Assembly: GCA_000227505.4 (NCBI GenBank)
Contig: AGIF02000001.1
Coordinates: 1,880,035-1,944,034 of the forward strand
DNA length: 64,000 bases
Reading direction: 5' to 3'
Source of the DNA: a gamma proteobacterium HIMB55
GTDB lineage: Bacteria; Pseudomonadota; Gammaproteobacteria; Pseudomonadales; Halieaceae
Shown here: piece by piece, positions 17,710 through 29,298 of the stretch
Layout: each line of letters opens with the position of its first letter
Position numbering within the stretch: the stretch's first letter is position 1
Program-made: the position numbers and the translations under genes
The notes under the pieces: generated by a model
The model's input: only the letters and a program-made list of their open reading frames with translations
What the model was told of the DNA's origin: nothing
Databases searched by the model: none

Positions 17710-18020
17710 TGCTCTGACCCCTCCCCGCGTTCACGATATTCACGTTCCAATCGGCTCATTGCGGCCGCGAAATAGAAGATCAGCGCAATAAACACAAAGA
17801 TTGAGCCCTGCTGTGCAAACCAGAATCCCAGCTTGTATCCGCCTAAACGAATCTCATTGAGTGGCTCAACCAACAGGATGCCGAAGCCAAAGCTAACAAC
17901 AAACCAGATCACCAATAGTTTCAGCATCAATCCTCGTACCTGTGCTGAAAAATGCGCTCTACGCGCGTTTTTATTATCGACCTCAGCCATTCGTTGGACA
18001 TCTCCCTTTTCCAAACGCAT
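17706..18020 (-). CDS. DUF4212 small subunit of solute:sodium symporter
   Basis: A 104-aa protein with two TM helices (LLVIWFVVSFGFGILL and FVFIALIFYFAAAMS) separated by EPLNEIRLGGYKLGFWFAQQGS, the DUF4212 signature. The family is always found just before VC_2705-type symporters, as here, with a 4-nt overlap. An alternative start at 17990 (MAEVDNK) with GGGAG upstream is also reasonable. It probably assembles with, or helps insert, the large subunit. Confidence 0.88.
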   Translation of the reverse strand: MRLEKGDVQRMAEVDNKNARRAHFSAQVRGLMLKLLVIWFVVSFGFGILLVEPLNEIRLGGYKLGFWFAQQGSIFVFIALIFYFAAAMSRLEREYRERGEGSEQ

Positions 18021-18113
18021 TTAGTTCCACTGCAGGAATACATACGGCATTATTGAGTGTACAGCTGCTATACGTCGCAGCCGCGCACAGATAAAACCAT
18101 AAGGATCCAGTGC

Positions 18114-20048
18114 ATGTCTAACGAGGCGATTTATCCCGTTCCTGCAAATTTTGCTGACGCCCATATCACACCGGAAAAATATCAAGAGATGTATCGGCAG
18201 TCGCTCGATGACCCAGACACGTTCTGGAGTAGTCAGGCATCGGAGTTTCTCACCTGGGATAAGCCATGGGACACCGTTTGCGAGAGTGATTTATCGAAGG
18301 GGCACGCACGCTGGTTTGATGGCGGTAAATTAAATGCTTCGGTTAACTGTATTGATCGTCATCTACCCGAGAGAGCGAACCAAACCGCAATCCTATGGGA
18401 GGGAGACGACCCTAGCGAACACAAACACATAAGCTACCAAGACCTCAAAGACGAGGTATGTCGTCTCGCTAACGTCATGCATGACCGCGGGGTACGCGCG
18501 GGTGATCGTGTTTGTATCTACATGCCCATGGTGCCTGAAGCTGCTTACGCGATGCTCGCTTGCACTCGCATTGGAGCAGTGCACTCTGTGGTATTTGGTG
18601 GATTCTCTCCCGAAGCACTCAAGGATCGAATCAATGACGCAACCTGCCGGATGGTAATCACCGCGGACGAAGGTCTACGCGGTGGTAAAACCGTTCCGCT
18701 AAAAACCAATGTCGATGCCGCGCTGAATCAATGTCCATCCGTTGACACTGTCATTGTCCTCGAGCGCACGGGCGCTGACGTTCACTGGGAAGAAGGGCGA
18801 GATATCGCTTATGGCGCTAGCACTGCAGAAGCCAGTACAGAATTCACACCTGTCTCGATGGAAAGCGAATCACCGCTCTTCATCCTCTACACCTCGGGTT
18901 CAACCGGAAAACCAAAGGGTGTGCTGCACACGACGGGCGGCTACCTGCTACAAGCGGCAAGCACCTTTAAATACGTTTTTGATTATCGTGAGGGCGAGAT
19001 CTTCTGGTGTACAGCTGACGTGGGCTGGGTGACTGGTCACTCCTATATTGTCTACGGACCGCTCGCCAATGGCGCAACAACGGTCATGTTCGAGGGGGTA
19101 CCGACTTACCCAGACGGTGGCCGATGCTGGGAAGTCATCGATAAACATCAAATCAATACGTTCTTTACCGCACCCACCGCTATCCGGGCGCTTCACGCGC
19201 TGGGCGACGATCTCGTCACCAAGTATTCACGCAAAAGCCTAAGAATCATCGGATCCGTTGGTGAACCAATCAACCCGGAAGCCTGGGAGTGGTATCACCG
19301 TGTGGTGGGTGACAGTCGCTGCCCAATAGTTGACAGCTGGTGGCAGACAGAGACGGGCGCGATGATGATTACCCCAATGCCATCCGCACACGCCATGAAA
19401 CCGGGTTATGCGAGCTTCCCCTATTTTGGGGTCGAGCCCGCCCTGCTGGATGAACAGGGGAAAGAGATAGAGGGCGAGGGATCGGGTTATCTGGTAATTA
19501 AGCGTTCTTGGCCGGGCCAAATACGAACGGTCTACGGCGATCATCAACGCCTCATAGACACCTATTTCTCGACCTACGCCGGCTACTACTTCACTGGAGA
19601 TGGTGCGCTTCGAGATGCTGATGGCTACCTCCGTATCACCGGACGTGTTGATGATGTGCTAAATGTTTCCGGCCACCGAATGGGTACAGCAGAAGTGGAA
19701 AGCGCACTTGTACTGCACAACGACATTTCTGAAGCGGCCGTAGTCGGCTATCCGCACCCAATCAAAGGCCAAGGCATTTACTGCTACGTGACCCCTGTTA
19801 CTGGCGTTGAAGACAGCCCTGAGCTCCGAGCAGAGCTTGTGCAATTGTGCGTTAAAGAAATCGGTCCTATTGCCAAGCCTGACGTTATTCAGTGGGCACC
19901 CGGACTACCCAAGACGCGCTCGGGAAAAATTATGCGGCGCATCCTCCGGAAGATTGCTGAGAATGAACTCGATAGTCTCGGAGACACGTCGACACTAGCC
20001 GATCCATCGGTGGTAGAACAATTGATCGCTGGACGTGCTGAAAACTAA
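18114..20048 (+). CDS. acs: acetyl-CoA synthetase
   Basis: AMP-forming acetate activation, feeding acetate into acetyl-CoA. I start the gene at ATG 18114 (MSNEAIYP), 13 nt after AAGGA, rather than at the longer frame from 18057. The 644-aa protein shows [19 protein letters not shown] (P-loop-like AMP motif), [59 protein letters not shown] and the C-terminal [17 protein letters not shown], which contains the regulatory lysine acetylated by Pat-type enzymes. Divergent from the symporter pair. A strong terminator follows. Confidence 0.97.
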   Translation: MSNEAIYPVPANFADAHITPEKYQEMYRQSLDDPDTFWSSQASEFLTWDKPWDTVCESDLSKGHARWFDGGKLNASVNCIDRHLPERANQTAILWEGDDPSEHKHISYQDLKDEVCRLANVMHDRGVRAGDRVCIYMPMVPEAAYAMLACTRIGAVHSVVFGGFSPEALKDRINDATCRMVITADEGLRGGKTVPLKTNVDAALNQCPSVDTVIVLERTGADVHWEEGRDIAYGASTAEASTEFTPVSMESESPLFILYTSGSTGKPKGVLHTTGGYLLQAASTFKYVFDYREGEIFWCTADVGWVTGHSYIVYGPLANGATTVMFEGVPTYPDGGRCWEVIDKHQINTFFTAPTAIRALHALGDDLVTKYSRKSLRIIGSVGEPINPEAWEWYHRVVGDSRCPIVDSWWQTETGAMMITPMPSAHAMKPGYASFPYFGVEPALLDEQGKEIEGEGSGYLVIKRSWPGQIRTVYGDHQRLIDTYFSTYAGYYFTGDGALRDADGYLRITGRVDDVLNVSGHRMGTAEVESALVLHNDISEAAVVGYPHPIKGQGIYCYVTPVTGVEDSPELRAELVQLCVKEIGPIAKPDVIQWAPGLPKTRSGKIMRRILRKIAENELDSLGDTSTLADPSVVEQLIAGRAEN

Positions 20049-20058
20049 GCAAAAAAAA

Positions 20059-20081
20059 GGCCCGCATCAGCGGGCCTTTTT
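20059..20081. terminator. bidirectional terminator between acs and pnp
   Basis: Perfect stem GGCCCGC/GCGGGCC with loop ATCA, flanked by an A-run before and a T-run after, so it can terminate acs on the plus strand and pnp on the minus strand. Confidence 0.9.
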
Positions 20082-20113
20082 AATTCAAAAAGTCTGTATT
20101 CGTTACCAAATAC

Positions 20114-22411
20114 TTACTTCGCTTCTTCCTCATCGTCATCAGAAGCTTCGTCGGCAGACTCATCTGACGCGTCTTCTGCATCAGTAACTTCTTCTGCAGG
20201 CGCCTCTTCTGCCGTCTCTTCCACTGTCTCGTCTGCAGCTTCAACCGCCGCTTCTGCTGTTTCAGCTTCAGCTTCTGGCTCAGCTACTTCTTCTGTAGCT
20301 TCCTCAGCTTCTGCAGAGTCAGCAACTTCGTCTTCGAGCAGTTCTTTAATAGAGAGCTTAATACGACCGCGCTGATCGACATCAAGACACTTAACCGTAA
20401 CCTCTTGTCCTTCGGTCAAGTAGTCGCTGACATTCTCAACACGCTCATTGGCGATTTGAGAAATGTGTAGCAGACCATCTTTGCCGGGAAGAATGGTAAT
20501 GAACGCACCGAAATCGACGATGCGTGCCACCTTACCAGTGTAAACCGCACCTACTTCAGCTTCCGCTGTGATGGCCATGATCATATCAACCGCAGCGTCG
20601 CGCGCTCCCTGGTTCTGACCAAAGACCTTAACGGTACCGTCATCGTTAATATCGACGGTTGCGCCAGACTCTTCTGTGATCTGACGAATCGTCGCACCAC
20701 CTTTACCGATAATGTCGCGGATCTTGTCCGAATCAACCTTCAGGGTAACCATGCTGGGCGCATTTTCTGATGTAATCTCACGAGCAGAGTCGAGAACAGC
20801 ATTCATTTGACCCAGGATGTGTAGTCGCGCGTGCAGAGCCTGCTCAAGCGCTACTTCCATGATCTGCTCGTTAATTCCTTCGATCTTGATATCCATCTGG
20901 AGTGCCGTAACACCCTCAGCGGTACCAGCCACCTTAAAGTCCATATCGCCAAGGTGGTCCTCGTCGCCAAGAATGTCAGTCAGAACTGCAAACTGATTGC
21001 CTTCTTTGACGAGACCCATAGCAATACCTGCAACAGGTGCCTTTAGAGGTACGCCCGCAGCCATCATCGCCAATGAGCCAACGCAAACCGAAGCCATCGA
21101 GCTTGAACCGTTTGATTCAGTAATCTCTGAAACCACGCGGATGGTGTAAGGGAAGTCATCTTCGGTTGGCAGTACAGCCGCCAAACCACGACGTGCAAGA
21201 CGGCCGTGACCAATTTCACGACGCCCGGTCGCACCAATACGACCCGCCTCGCCTACTGAATAGGGAGGGAAGTTGTAGTGCAACATGAAGGGATCGCGAC
21301 GCTCGCCTTCCAGCGCATCGATAATTTGCGCGTCGCGTGTCGAGCCGAGGGTTACCGCACCGATTGCCTGCGTTTCGCCACGGGTAAACAGCGATGAACC
21401 GTGTGCGTTGTCGAGTACATCAACTTCGCAAGCAATCTGACGCACTGTGCGACCATCACGACCATCGATACGCGGCTCTCCAGCGAGAATGCGCTGACGA
21501 ACAATACGCTTTTCAAGCGCCTTAAACTCGTCCTTAACATCGTCTGCTGAGGGGCCTTCTTCTGTTGCGAGCTGCTCAACAACTGCATCGCGAACCTGAC
21601 CAACACGCTCGTAGCGCGCGGCTTTTTCGGTGATGCGATAGGCTTCACCCAGGTCAGCACCTGCCGCTTCCTCAACCTGCGCACGAAGCTCTTCGTTGAC
21701 CTCTGCTGCAGACCAATCCCAACGTGGCTTGCCCGCCTCTTCAACGAGTTCGTCGATGGCCTTGATAACCGTCTGCATTTCTTGGTGCGCAAACAAAACC
21801 GCGCCCAACATCTGGTCTTCAGAAAGCTCCTTCGCCTCTGATTCAACCATCAGAACTGCGTCGCGAGTTCCCGCAACAACCATATCGAGCTTACTCGCTT
21901 TCAACGCCGCGTAACCGGGGTTAAGTAGGTAGCCATCGGCTTCTGTGAAACCAACACGTGCGCCGCCGATAGGACCGTTGAACGGGCAACCAGAAATGGC
22001 CAGCGCGGCTGAGGTACCGATCATTGCAGGGATATCAGGGTCCGTATCCAAATCCGCTGACATAACGGTACAGACGACCTGCACTTCGTTCATGAAGCCA
22101 TCAGCAAATAATGGGCGTATGGGACGGTCGATGAGACGCGATGTCAGCGTCTCTTTCTCACTGGGTCGACCTTCACGCTTGAAAAAGCCACCGGGAATCT
22201 TACCAACTGAGTACGCTTTCTCGATGTAATGAACCGATAGTGGGAAGAACGCCTGTCCTGGCTTCTCTTTTTGTTCTGCTACGACCGTGCAAAGCACAGA
22301 CGTTGTACCCATGGTTACCATTACGGAACCAGAGGCCTGTCGCGCAATGCGACCGGTTTCCAGCGTGACTTCTTGGCCACCATACTGGAAGGTTTTTGTA
22401 ACTACATTCAC
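20114..22411 (-). CDS. pnp: polynucleotide phosphorylase
   Basis: Phosphorolytic 3'-5' exoribonuclease and degradosome component. The 765-aa protein has two RNase PH domains (starting [16 protein letters not shown] and [17 protein letters not shown]; catalytic region [15 protein letters not shown]), a KH domain ([15 protein letters not shown]) and an S1 domain ([18 protein letters not shown]). The last 65 or so residues are a strongly acidic Glu/Ala-rich tail beyond the S1 domain, longer than in E. coli. It lies downstream of rpsO, with an attenuator-like hairpin between them. Confidence 0.97.
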   Translation of the reverse strand: MNVVTKTFQYGGQEVTLETGRIARQASGSVMVTMGTTSVLCTVVAEQKEKPGQAFFPLSVHYIEKAYSVGKIPGGFFKREGRPSEKETLTSRLIDRPIRPLFADGFMNEVQVVCTVMSADLDTDPDIPAMIGTSAALAISGCPFNGPIGGARVGFTEADGYLLNPGYAALKASKLDMVVAGTRDAVLMVESEAKELSEDQMLGAVLFAHQEMQTVIKAIDELVEEAGKPRWDWSAAEVNEELRAQVEEAAGADLGEAYRITEKAARYERVGQVRDAVVEQLATEEGPSADDVKDEFKALEKRIVRQRILAGEPRIDGRDGRTVRQIACEVDVLDNAHGSSLFTRGETQAIGAVTLGSTRDAQIIDALEGERRDPFMLHYNFPPYSVGEAGRIGATGRREIGHGRLARRGLAAVLPTEDDFPYTIRVVSEITESNGSSSMASVCVGSLAMMAAGVPLKAPVAGIAMGLVKEGNQFAVLTDILGDEDHLGDMDFKVAGTAEGVTALQMDIKIEGINEQIMEVALEQALHARLHILGQMNAVLDSAREITSENAPSMVTLKVDSDKIRDIIGKGGATIRQITEESGATVDINDDGTVKVFGQNQGARDAAVDMIMAITAEAEVGAVYTGKVARIVDFGAFITILPGKDGLLHISQIANERVENVSDYLTEGQEVTVKCLDVDQRGRIKLSIKELLEDEVADSAEAEEATEEVAEPEAEAETAEAAVEAADETVEETAEEAPAEEVTDAEDASDESADEASDDDEEEAK

Positions 22412-22433
22412 TTAACTATCTCCAAAATAAATC

Positions 22434-22452
22434 GGCCGGCATAAAGCCGGCC
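22434..22452 (-). terminator. rpsO-pnp intergenic hairpin (attenuator or processing site)
   Basis: Perfect stem GGCCGGC/GCCGGCC with loop ATAAA, followed on the minus strand by GATTTATTTT. It sits between rpsO and pnp, where E. coli has a partial terminator and an RNase III site controlling pnp. Confidence 0.7.
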
Positions 22453-22462
22453 CTAAGTCGTT

Positions 22463-22732
22463 TTATCGGCGCAAGCCAAGACGCTTAATCAATGATGCGT
22501 ACCGACTGGTGTCCTTGCGCTTCAAGTAATCCAACAGTTTACGGCGCTGGTTAACCATGCGAATGAGACCACGACGTGAATGGTGATCCTGCGCATGCTC
22601 TTTAAAGTGCTGCTGTAATTGCTCAATATTTGCGGTCAACAAAGCGACCTGAACTTCTGGTGAACCTGTGTCACCCTCTGACTGCTTGTAGTCTTCTACG
22701 ATTTGAGCCTTTCGTGCTGCATCTAGTGCCAT
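22463..22732 (-). CDS. rpsO: 30S ribosomal protein S15
   Basis: An 89-aa primary rRNA-binding protein of the 30S platform. It has the typical [37 protein letters not shown] and [24 protein letters not shown] segments. ATG with GGAGAAATATC upstream. Conserved position between truB and pnp. Confidence 0.98.
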   Translation of the reverse strand: MALDAARKAQIVEDYKQSEGDTGSPEVQVALLTANIEQLQQHFKEHAQDHHSRRGLIRMVNQRRKLLDYLKRKDTSRYASLIKRLGLRR

Positions 22733-22776
22733 GATATTTCTCCAACCTGCGTTACTCGACGCCCACCCGTGCAGGT

Positions 22777-23721
22777 TTACAGGGGGGTTGATTGATGACT
22801 GTCAACAAACAGTCGTTTCGGAGCGACACGTCCGTCGTCGAGCATTTCTCCAATGCCCAAAAACGGACCTCCCGCTTCAGCGACGCGCACCATACCATTT
22901 AGCGGCGCATTTCGCACTACTACAGCCTGCCCTTGTTTTAGGTAGAAAGCCGCAGAATCAGTAACCTCAACGCGTGGCAGGTGATCAACTGCCAGCTCGG
23001 GGTCCAATAAAAATTGATCGAGCGCCGCAGGCCCTTCGGCTTCAGCCAGCTGCGTCAACGCATCTAGGCTAATGGCCTGCGCCAAGCTAAAAGGTCCTGT
23101 TGCCGTCCGCCGCAGAGCGCTCATGTGGCCAGGGAAACCCAACGATTCAGCAACATCCTCGGATAGTGTTCGAATGTAGGTACCTTTACTGCAGAGAACA
23201 TCCACCGTTGCCTCTGCGCGCAAACCGGGCTGAAAGTGCTGCAAATCAATCGATCTAATCGATACAGATCGGCTCTTTCGCTCAACCTCTTTACCCTCTC
23301 TCGCAAGCTTATAGAGAGGCTGGCCATCAACTTTTAAGGCTGAGTACATCGGTGGGACCTGCTCAATGTCACCGATAAACTCACTCAGTGCTTCGCAGAT
23401 ACTGCTCTCGGTCAATTCGCTGGCATCAGACTCCGCAACAACCTCTCCCTCACTGTCACCGGTGGTGGTGCGAGCGCCAAAGCAAAACTTGGCTTGATAA
23501 GCCTTGTCCGAATCCAAAAGATACTGGGAAAGCTTCGTTGCTTCACCTAGACAAATCGGAAGCACACCGCTCGCCAGTGGATCTAGGTTTCCTGTATGGC
23601 CGGCTTTTGCAGCACCAAAAAGGTGACGAACACGCTGGAGCGCTTGATTTGAAGAAGGACCAACCGGTTTATCGAGGACGATGATTCCAGTAACAGGCCG
23701 GCCTTTACGACGCCGCCCCAT
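22777..23721 (-). CDS. truB: tRNA pseudouridine-55 synthase
   Basis: Makes pseudouridine 55 in the T-loop of tRNAs. In its 314 aa are [20 protein letters not shown], the catalytic-Asp motif [40 protein letters not shown] and a C-terminal PUA-like region. It starts on the base after the rbfA stop codon, so it is translationally coupled. Confidence 0.97.
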   Translation of the reverse strand: MGRRRKGRPVTGIIVLDKPVGPSSNQALQRVRHLFGAAKAGHTGNLDPLASGVLPICLGEATKLSQYLLDSDKAYQAKFCFGARTTTGDSEGEVVAESDASELTESSICEALSEFIGDIEQVPPMYSALKVDGQPLYKLAREGKEVERKSRSVSIRSIDLQHFQPGLRAEATVDVLCSKGTYIRTLSEDVAESLGFPGHMSALRRTATGPFSLAQAISLDALTQLAEAEGPAALDQFLLDPELAVDHLPRVEVTDSAAFYLKQGQAVVVRNAPLNGMVRVAEAGGPFLGIGEMLDDGRVAPKRLFVDSHQSTPL

Positions 23722-24117
23722 TCAGTCCTCGTCAGTCTCGTCTTGATCCGCATGGCGCGCGTCGGAAGCCCTGGCTTTACCCAGCAGATCTTCCATGTGC
23801 CTACCGCGGCCAACACTCTCATCGAATTTAAAGGTTAATTTTGGCACCGTTCGTAGGCTGGAACCCTTCGCCACCTCAGTTCTCAGAAAGCCCGCGGCTC
23901 TGTCGAGAACACGCGTAACGTCCGCCGCTGACTCCGCGTCCTCAACACCAAGTTTCGTGTAATAAACCTTGGCGTACCGGAGGTCGCGACTTACGTCGAC
24001 CGCCGTGATATTGACGAATTCGGCCCGAGGGTCGCGGACACTGTGCAACAAAAGCTTTGCGAGCTCTTGCTGCAGATAATCCGCAACGCGTTCTGTGCGA
24101 CTGTACTCTTGGGGCAA
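23722..24117 (-). CDS. rbfA: 30S ribosome-binding factor A
   Basis: Small KH-fold factor for 16S rRNA maturation and cold adaptation. The 131-aa protein begins with RTERVADYLQQELAKLL and has VRDPRAEFVNITAVDVSRDLRYAKVYYT and TVPKLTFKFDESVGRGRHMEDLL, all diagnostic. The C-terminal RASDARHADQDETDED tail is acidic. It is directly joined to truB, and infB lies 16 bp upstream. Confidence 0.97.
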   Translation of the reverse strand: MPQEYSRTERVADYLQQELAKLLLHSVRDPRAEFVNITAVDVSRDLRYAKVYYTKLGVEDAESAADVTRVLDRAAGFLRTEVAKGSSLRTVPKLTFKFDESVGRGRHMEDLLGKARASDARHADQDETDED

Positions 24118-24133
24118 ATCAGTACCTATTTAC

Positions 24134-26842
24134 CTAGAGTGAACGCGCAACTTCGTTAACGTCGTAAACCTCAATGAGGTCGCCAACCTTAACATCGGTG
24201 TAGTTCTTGACGCCGATACCACACTCCATGCCGTTGCGAACCTCGCTCGCGTCGTCTTTGAAGCGGCGTAGCGACTCGAGCTCACCTTCGTAAATCACGA
24301 TATTGTCACGCAACACGCGGATGGGCTTCGAGCGGAACACGGTACCTTCAGTAACCATGCAACCAGCAATAAGTCCAAACTTCGGCGATCGGAAGACATC
24401 TCGAACTTCTGCGATACCCACGATCTCCTCGCGCAACTCTGGCGACAACATGCCAGAGAGTGCCGCCTTGACGTCGTCGATGAGATCGTAAATGACGTTG
24501 TAATAACGCACTTCAACGCCTTCATTCTCGGCCATGCTACGCGCCTTCGAATCGGCACGTGTATTAAAACCGAAGATCACCGCATTACTTGTCATCGCAA
24601 GCGAAACATCAGTCTCAGTGATACCACCCACGCCACCGGCAACGACGTTCACCTTGACCTCCTCGTTGCCGAGGTCCGAAAGTGATGATTGCAGGGCTTC
24701 GAGCGATCCACGAACGTCAGCCTTAATAACAACGTTCAGTGTTTGAACCTCACCCGCCGTCATCGTCTCGAACATGCTATCGAGCTTGGCCGCCTGCTGA
24801 CGCGCAATCTTACTTGAACGTTGTTTCTCTTGACGGAAGTCGGCGATTTCTCGAGCACGCTTCTCGCTTTCAACGGCCACAAAGGGATCACCCGCATCAG
24901 GCGTGCCGTCTAGGCCCAGGATTTCAACAGGAATGCTTGGACCAGCCACTTTTATCGGCTGACCGTTCTCATCCAGCATTGCTCGGACACGACCGTACTG
25001 GAGTCCCGCTAACACGATGTCGCCCTGATTAAGCGTGCCTTGCTGCACAAGAAGCGAAGCCACCGGACCACGACCGCGATCCAAGCGCGACTCAATGACA
25101 AGGCCACTCGCTGGAACATCTGCAGGCGCTTTGAGCTCCAACAATTCAGACTGGAGAAGCAGCGCTTCAAGAAGCGTGTCGATGCCTTCACCGGTATGCG
25201 CAGATACAGGGATAAATTGCGTGTCACCACCCCAATCCTCGGGAATGACTTCCTTAGCTGCGAGCTCGTTTTTAACTCGGTCGGGATCAGCACCCTCTTT
25301 GTCCATCTTGTTAATGGCCACAACTAAGGGAACGCCGGCGGCCCGGGCATGCTGAACCGCTTCTTCTGTCTGGGGCATGACGCCATCGTCTGCCGCAACA
25401 ACGAGGATGACGATATCTGTCGATTTTGCTCCGCGTGCACGCATGGCGGTGAAGGCCGCGTGTCCCGGCGTATCGAGGAAAGTAATCATCCCCTGATCTG
25501 TTTTCACGTGATAAGCACCAATGTGCTGTGTAATGCCACCCGCTTCTCCGACGGCAACGCGAGAACTTCGGATGTAGTCCAGTAGCGACGTTTTACCGTG
25601 GTCTACGTGACCCATTACCGTCACAACCGGCGCGCGAAGCTCTGGCGTGCCCTCATGGCTCGCCATTGATTCTTCGAGCTGCTCCTCGAGCTCATCATCG
25701 GATTTCAACTTAATTCGGTGGCCGAGCTCTTCAACGACAAGACTCGCCGTATCCTGGTCAATCATTTGATTGATCGTTGCCATCACACCGAGCTTCATAA
25801 GCTCTTTGATAACAACCCCGGCTTTGACCGCCATTTGCTGAGCGAGATCGCCCACGCTGATATTTTCGGGCAGCTCTACGTCGTAAATAATCTTCTCGGT
25901 TGGCTGCTCAAAAGCGTGCTGGTTTTGATCGTCACCCGACCGTCTGCGCTTACCACCGCGTCCACGGCCCACTCCCGACTCAGCCGCTTCGATGTCACTA
26001 AGTGACAGGTTATGGCCACGCTGCTTACCGCGCGCACCTGACATGTTTGATCGATCAAGGCGTCCTCGGCCCGGCTTAGTGCGACGGTTGTCATCGGAGT
26101 CCCGCCCACCCGCTGGTTTGGGTGCCTCGTGCAGTCTTTTCGGACGCTTGTCACCCTGCGTTGCCGCTGCCTTCTCGGCAGCAGCCGCTTTTTGAGCCGC
26201 TTCCTGCTCAGCCTTTTTCCGTTCTTCCTCAGCTTTTCGAGCAGCAACAGCCTCGTCTAGCTTGCGCTGACGATCTTCTTCCTCCGCACGTCGACGCGCC
26301 GCTGCACGTTGACGCAATACCTCCGGATCTAGATTACGCGGATCTTCCTCGACCTCAGGCTCGGGCTGAACCTCTGGCTCGGAAGCTACCGCGACTTCCT
26401 CAACGGCGGGCTCCTCCGCAACGGGTTCTAGCTCAGGGGTCGACTCCTCAACAACGGGAGCAATGGCCTCTGGGGCTGCAATAGCCTCCGCCTCTGCAAC
26501 AACTTCCGGCTCGACTGCTTCGACCTCTGGGGCTTCTTCGATTTCGGGTCGCTTTACATAGGTGCGCTTCTTTCGAACCTCAACATTGACGGTTCGCTTA
26601 CCAGCGCTTCCACCGGTCTTAAGCGTACTTACCGACTTACGCTTGAGCGTGATTTTACGTGGCGCCTCGTCCGCGCTGCCGTGACTGCGCTTAAGGTGCG
26701 AGAGCAGGGTGCGCTTATCATCGTCCGACACAATCTCATCGGCCTTCTTATGGGGCAATCCCGCGTCCTTCATCTGCGACAGCAGTTTTGCCGCATCGGT
26801 ACCTACGGTCTTTGCCAACTGCTCTACGGTTACTTCAGCCAT
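24134..26842 (-). CDS. infB: translation initiation factor IF-2
   Basis: GTPase that delivers fMet-tRNA to the 30S P site. The 902-aa protein has an N-terminal IF2-N subdomain ([26 protein letters not shown]), a long Glu/Ala/Arg-rich linker (about residues 100-320), a second IF2-N region, then the G domain with G1 [10 protein letters not shown]3 DTPGHAAF and G4 NKMD, followed by domains II-IV. The initiator tRNA gene lies upstream of the same cluster at 29.04 kb. Confidence 0.97.
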   Translation of the reverse strand: MAEVTVEQLAKTVGTDAAKLLSQMKDAGLPHKKADEIVSDDDKRTLLSHLKRSHGSADEAPRKITLKRKSVSTLKTGGSAGKRTVNVEVRKKRTYVKRPEIEEAPEVEAVEPEVVAEAEAIAAPEAIAPVVEESTPELEPVAEEPAVEEVAVASEPEVQPEPEVEEDPRNLDPEVLRQRAAARRRAEEEDRQRKLDEAVAARKAEEERKKAEQEAAQKAAAAEKAAATQGDKRPKRLHEAPKPAGGRDSDDNRRTKPGRGRLDRSNMSGARGKQRGHNLSLSDIEAAESGVGRGRGGKRRRSGDDQNQHAFEQPTEKIIYDVELPENISVGDLAQQMAVKAGVVIKELMKLGVMATINQMIDQDTASLVVEELGHRIKLKSDDELEEQLEESMASHEGTPELRAPVVTVMGHVDHGKTSLLDYIRSSRVAVGEAGGITQHIGAYHVKTDQGMITFLDTPGHAAFTAMRARGAKSTDIVILVVAADDGVMPQTEEAVQHARAAGVPLVVAINKMDKEGADPDRVKNELAAKEVIPEDWGGDTQFIPVSAHTGEGIDTLLEALLLQSELLELKAPADVPASGLVIESRLDRGRGPVASLLVQQGTLNQGDIVLAGLQYGRVRAMLDENGQPIKVAGPSIPVEILGLDGTPDAGDPFVAVESEKRAREIADFRQEKQRSSKIARQQAAKLDSMFETMTAGEVQTLNVVIKADVRGSLEALQSSLSDLGNEEVKVNVVAGGVGGITETDVSLAMTSNAVIFGFNTRADSKARSMAENEGVEVRYYNVIYDLIDDVKAALSGMLSPELREEIVGIAEVRDVFRSPKFGLIAGCMVTEGTVFRSKPIRVLRDNIVIYEGELESLRRFKDDASEVRNGMECGIGVKNYTDVKVGDLIEVYDVNEVARSL

Positions 26843-26897
26843 TTTGTTTCTCTCTAATCTCGCTGTTGATCGTCTACCCTGCTGATGCTTATGTCAG

Positions 26898-28397
26898 TCA
26901 GGCAGTCTCTCCCTCATCCGCAAACCACGGTTCGCGAGCAGTCATAATGAGCTCAGCTGCCCATTCTTCGGTCATGCCTTCGATCTCCATGAGCTCATCA
27001 ACACTTTGCTCCGCAAGATCTTCCATCGTTATTACTTCCATACTGGCAAGAACATAAGCGAGCTGCTTATCCATACCGCGCATCTCAAGCAGGTCCTGCG
27101 CTGGCTCGTTGGCACCAAGCTCTTCCTCAGAGGCAATTGCCATCGTGAGCAAGGCGTCCTTGGCTCGGGCGCGAAGCTCCTCGGCAATATCCTCATCAAA
27201 GCCTTCGATATCCGCCATCTCTTCCAATGGCACATAAGCGACTTCTTCAACGGTTGTGAAACCCTCTTCAACCAGCACCGCTGCCACGTCTTCATCGACA
27301 TCGAGCGCCTTCATGAAGGTCTCCATGACCTCACCCGCCTCGGCTTCTTGCTTCTCGATCGCCTCATCGGTACTCATGACATTGATCGTCCAGCCCGTCA
27401 AATCAGACGCCAAGCGAACATTCTGACCACCTCGGCCGATCGCCTGCGCGAGGTTATCCTCCGCGACGGCAACTTCCATGGTGTTGCTTTCCTCATCAAC
27501 AACGATCGATTCAACCTCTGCAGGCGACATGGCGTTGATCACCAGCTGCGCAGGGTTGTCGTCCCAAAGGATGATGTCGACACGCTCAGTATCGAGCTCA
27601 TTTGATACCGCCTGAACGCGCGAACCACGCATTCCGACGCAAGCGCCTACAGGATCGATGCGTTGATCGCCTGTCTTCACGGCAATTTTAGCTCGTGAGC
27701 CTGGATCACGCGCAGCAGAGCGGATTTGAATAACACCCTCTGAAATCTCTGGCACCTCGATTTTGAAAAGCTCGATCAGCATTTCTTTGCACGCGCGCGA
27801 CATAATCAGCTGAGGACCACGCGCTTCCTCATTGATCTCGGTAAGAATCGCGCGAACACGATCGTTCATGCGGAATGTTTCGCGGCCTACAAGCTCTGAG
27901 CGAGGCAGCAGGCCCTCGGCGTTATTGCCAAGGTCTAAGATAATGTTGTCGCGAGTCACTTTCTTAACAGTGCCCGCGAGTAATTCACCCATGCGATCCT
28001 TGTACAGGTCGACCACTTGCGCGCGCTCAGCCTCGCGGACTCGCTGAACGATCACTTGCTTCGCAGTCTGTGCCGCAATGCGCCCAAACCCAACGTTCTC
28101 GATGACCTCCTCGTGAACGTCGCCGGGCTTCAGGTTTTCATCAACCTCAAGCGCTTCTTCAGTGGTGAATTGCGTGCCGAGCAATGCCAATTCAGTATCG
28201 GGAACTACCAACCATTTACGCTTGGTGACGTAGTCTCCAGAGCTTCGATCGATAACAACCTCGATATCTGACTCTTCCTCGTACCGCTTTTTTGTCGCGG
28301 TGGCGAGTGCCAGCTCAATAGCCTCAAAGATAATGTCTTCGGAAACGCCTTTTTCATTTGAAACGGCTTCGGCGACCATCAAAATTTCTTTGTTCAT
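26898..28397 (-). CDS. nusA: transcription termination/antitermination factor NusA
   Basis: RNA polymerase-bound elongation factor. In 499 aa: an N-terminal domain ([20 protein letters not shown]), an S1 domain ([19 protein letters not shown]), two KH domains ([15 protein letters not shown] and [15 protein letters not shown]), and two C-terminal acidic repeats (near residues 365-420 and 440-490), as in E. coli and unlike the shorter Gram-positive form. It starts 3 nt after rimP. Confidence 0.97.
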   Translation of the reverse strand: MNKEILMVAEAVSNEKGVSEDIIFEAIELALATATKKRYEEESDIEVVIDRSSGDYVTKRKWLVVPDTELALLGTQFTTEEALEVDENLKPGDVHEEVIENVGFGRIAAQTAKQVIVQRVREAERAQVVDLYKDRMGELLAGTVKKVTRDNIILDLGNNAEGLLPRSELVGRETFRMNDRVRAILTEINEEARGPQLIMSRACKEMLIELFKIEVPEISEGVIQIRSAARDPGSRAKIAVKTGDQRIDPVGACVGMRGSRVQAVSNELDTERVDIILWDDNPAQLVINAMSPAEVESIVVDEESNTMEVAVAEDNLAQAIGRGGQNVRLASDLTGWTINVMSTDEAIEKQEAEAGEVMETFMKALDVDEDVAAVLVEEGFTTVEEVAYVPLEEMADIEGFDEDIAEELRARAKDALLTMAIASEEELGANEPAQDLLEMRGMDKQLAYVLASMEVITMEDLAEQSVDELMEIEGMTEEWAAELIMTAREPWFADEGETA

Positions 28398-28400
28398 TCC

Positions 28401-28958
28401 CTATGTCTCACTGTGATTGTCGAGGACTGCGTCGCCCTCTTTAACGCTTTCATTTAATTCTGTTACTGCAGTAGGTCTCGCCCGTTCGATCCACTCTGCC
28501 GTTGGCTCCACGCGAGCTCTATCTATGCTGCTCAATGGCAGTAAATACTCGTGCTTATCGACGCGGACAATAATGTCGTCGCCATCAAACCCCAAAAACC
28601 ACCCGCGAAACTTACGCCTTCCGTCAAACGGGAAGCGGAGCTTCACCTCAATAGGCTGCTCTTCGTACGCTGAAAATTGTTCGCGCTTGAACAGCAATCG
28701 ATCAATACCCGGGGAAGACACCTCAAGTGTGTACTCGCCGACAAAGGGATCTTCGACATCTAAGACACCGCCTAAATGGCGGCTGACTGAGGCACAGTCA
28801 TCTACCGTAACGCCTTGCGCCTTGTCGATATAAACCCGTAATGTCGGTCTACGATTCGGACTGAGCAGCTCCAAGCCCCACAGCTCGTAGCCCAACATAT
28901 CGACTGTTGGTTCGAGCATGGTGAGCAACTGGCTCTCTTTACCACCCATCGTATTCAT
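28401..28958 (-). CDS. rimP: ribosome maturation factor RimP
   Basis: 30S assembly factor. The start chosen is ATG 28958, preceded by GAGG at a 6-nt spacing; the longer frame begins at an unlikely TTG. The 185-aa product shows LGYELWGLELL, LRVYIDKAQGVTVDDCASVSRHLG, VLDVEDPFVGEYTLEVSSPGIDRLLF and a C-terminal SH3-like part. It is about 30 residues longer at the C terminus than E. coli RimP. First gene of the rimP-nusA-infB-rbfA-truB-rpsO-pnp series. Confidence 0.94.
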   Translation of the reverse strand: MNTMGGKESQLLTMLEPTVDMLGYELWGLELLSPNRRPTLRVYIDKAQGVTVDDCASVSRHLGGVLDVEDPFVGEYTLEVSSPGIDRLLFKREQFSAYEEQPIEVKLRFPFDGRRKFRGWFLGFDGDDIIVRVDKHEYLLPLSSIDRARVEPTAEWIERARPTAVTELNESVKEGDAVLDNHSET

Positions 28959-28984
28959 CGCCGTCCTCGGCAAATTTCAGACAC

Positions 28985-29008
28985 AAAAAAGGCCCGAACA
29001 AGGGGCCT
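28985..29008 (-). terminator. terminator downstream of tRNA-fMet
   Basis: On the minus strand AGGCCC...GGGCCT is followed by TTTTTT. It separates the tRNA transcript from the rimP operon, so rimP needs its own promoter or read-through. Confidence 0.8.
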
Positions 29009-29038
29009 CAAATGCAGCGCTAAACTATCGCGCTATGT

Positions 29039-29115
<77 letters not shown>

Positions 29116-29298
29116 TCAAGTCTTTGTAATGCCCCTTGTTTCGACGCTGGTATCGTCGAAGGCATTCCCACAGCACCCATGGCACTGCGACTAAGGGGCG
29201 GGAGTCTAGGGATTCCCTATTAACGCGTCAAGGGAGAAACCCAGAAAAACGGCAGTAATTCGGGTCCTAAGGCCACCTTATCCGGCATTCACTCCGGT
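29116..29298. other. short intergenic region with a perfect dyad
   Basis: The 183 bp upstream of tRNA-fMet contain the inverted repeat TTCGACG (29140) ... CGTCGAA (29154) with a 7-nt loop, extended outward by GCC/GGC. The tRNA promoter must lie here, but no clear -35/-10 pair was assigned. Confidence 0.4.
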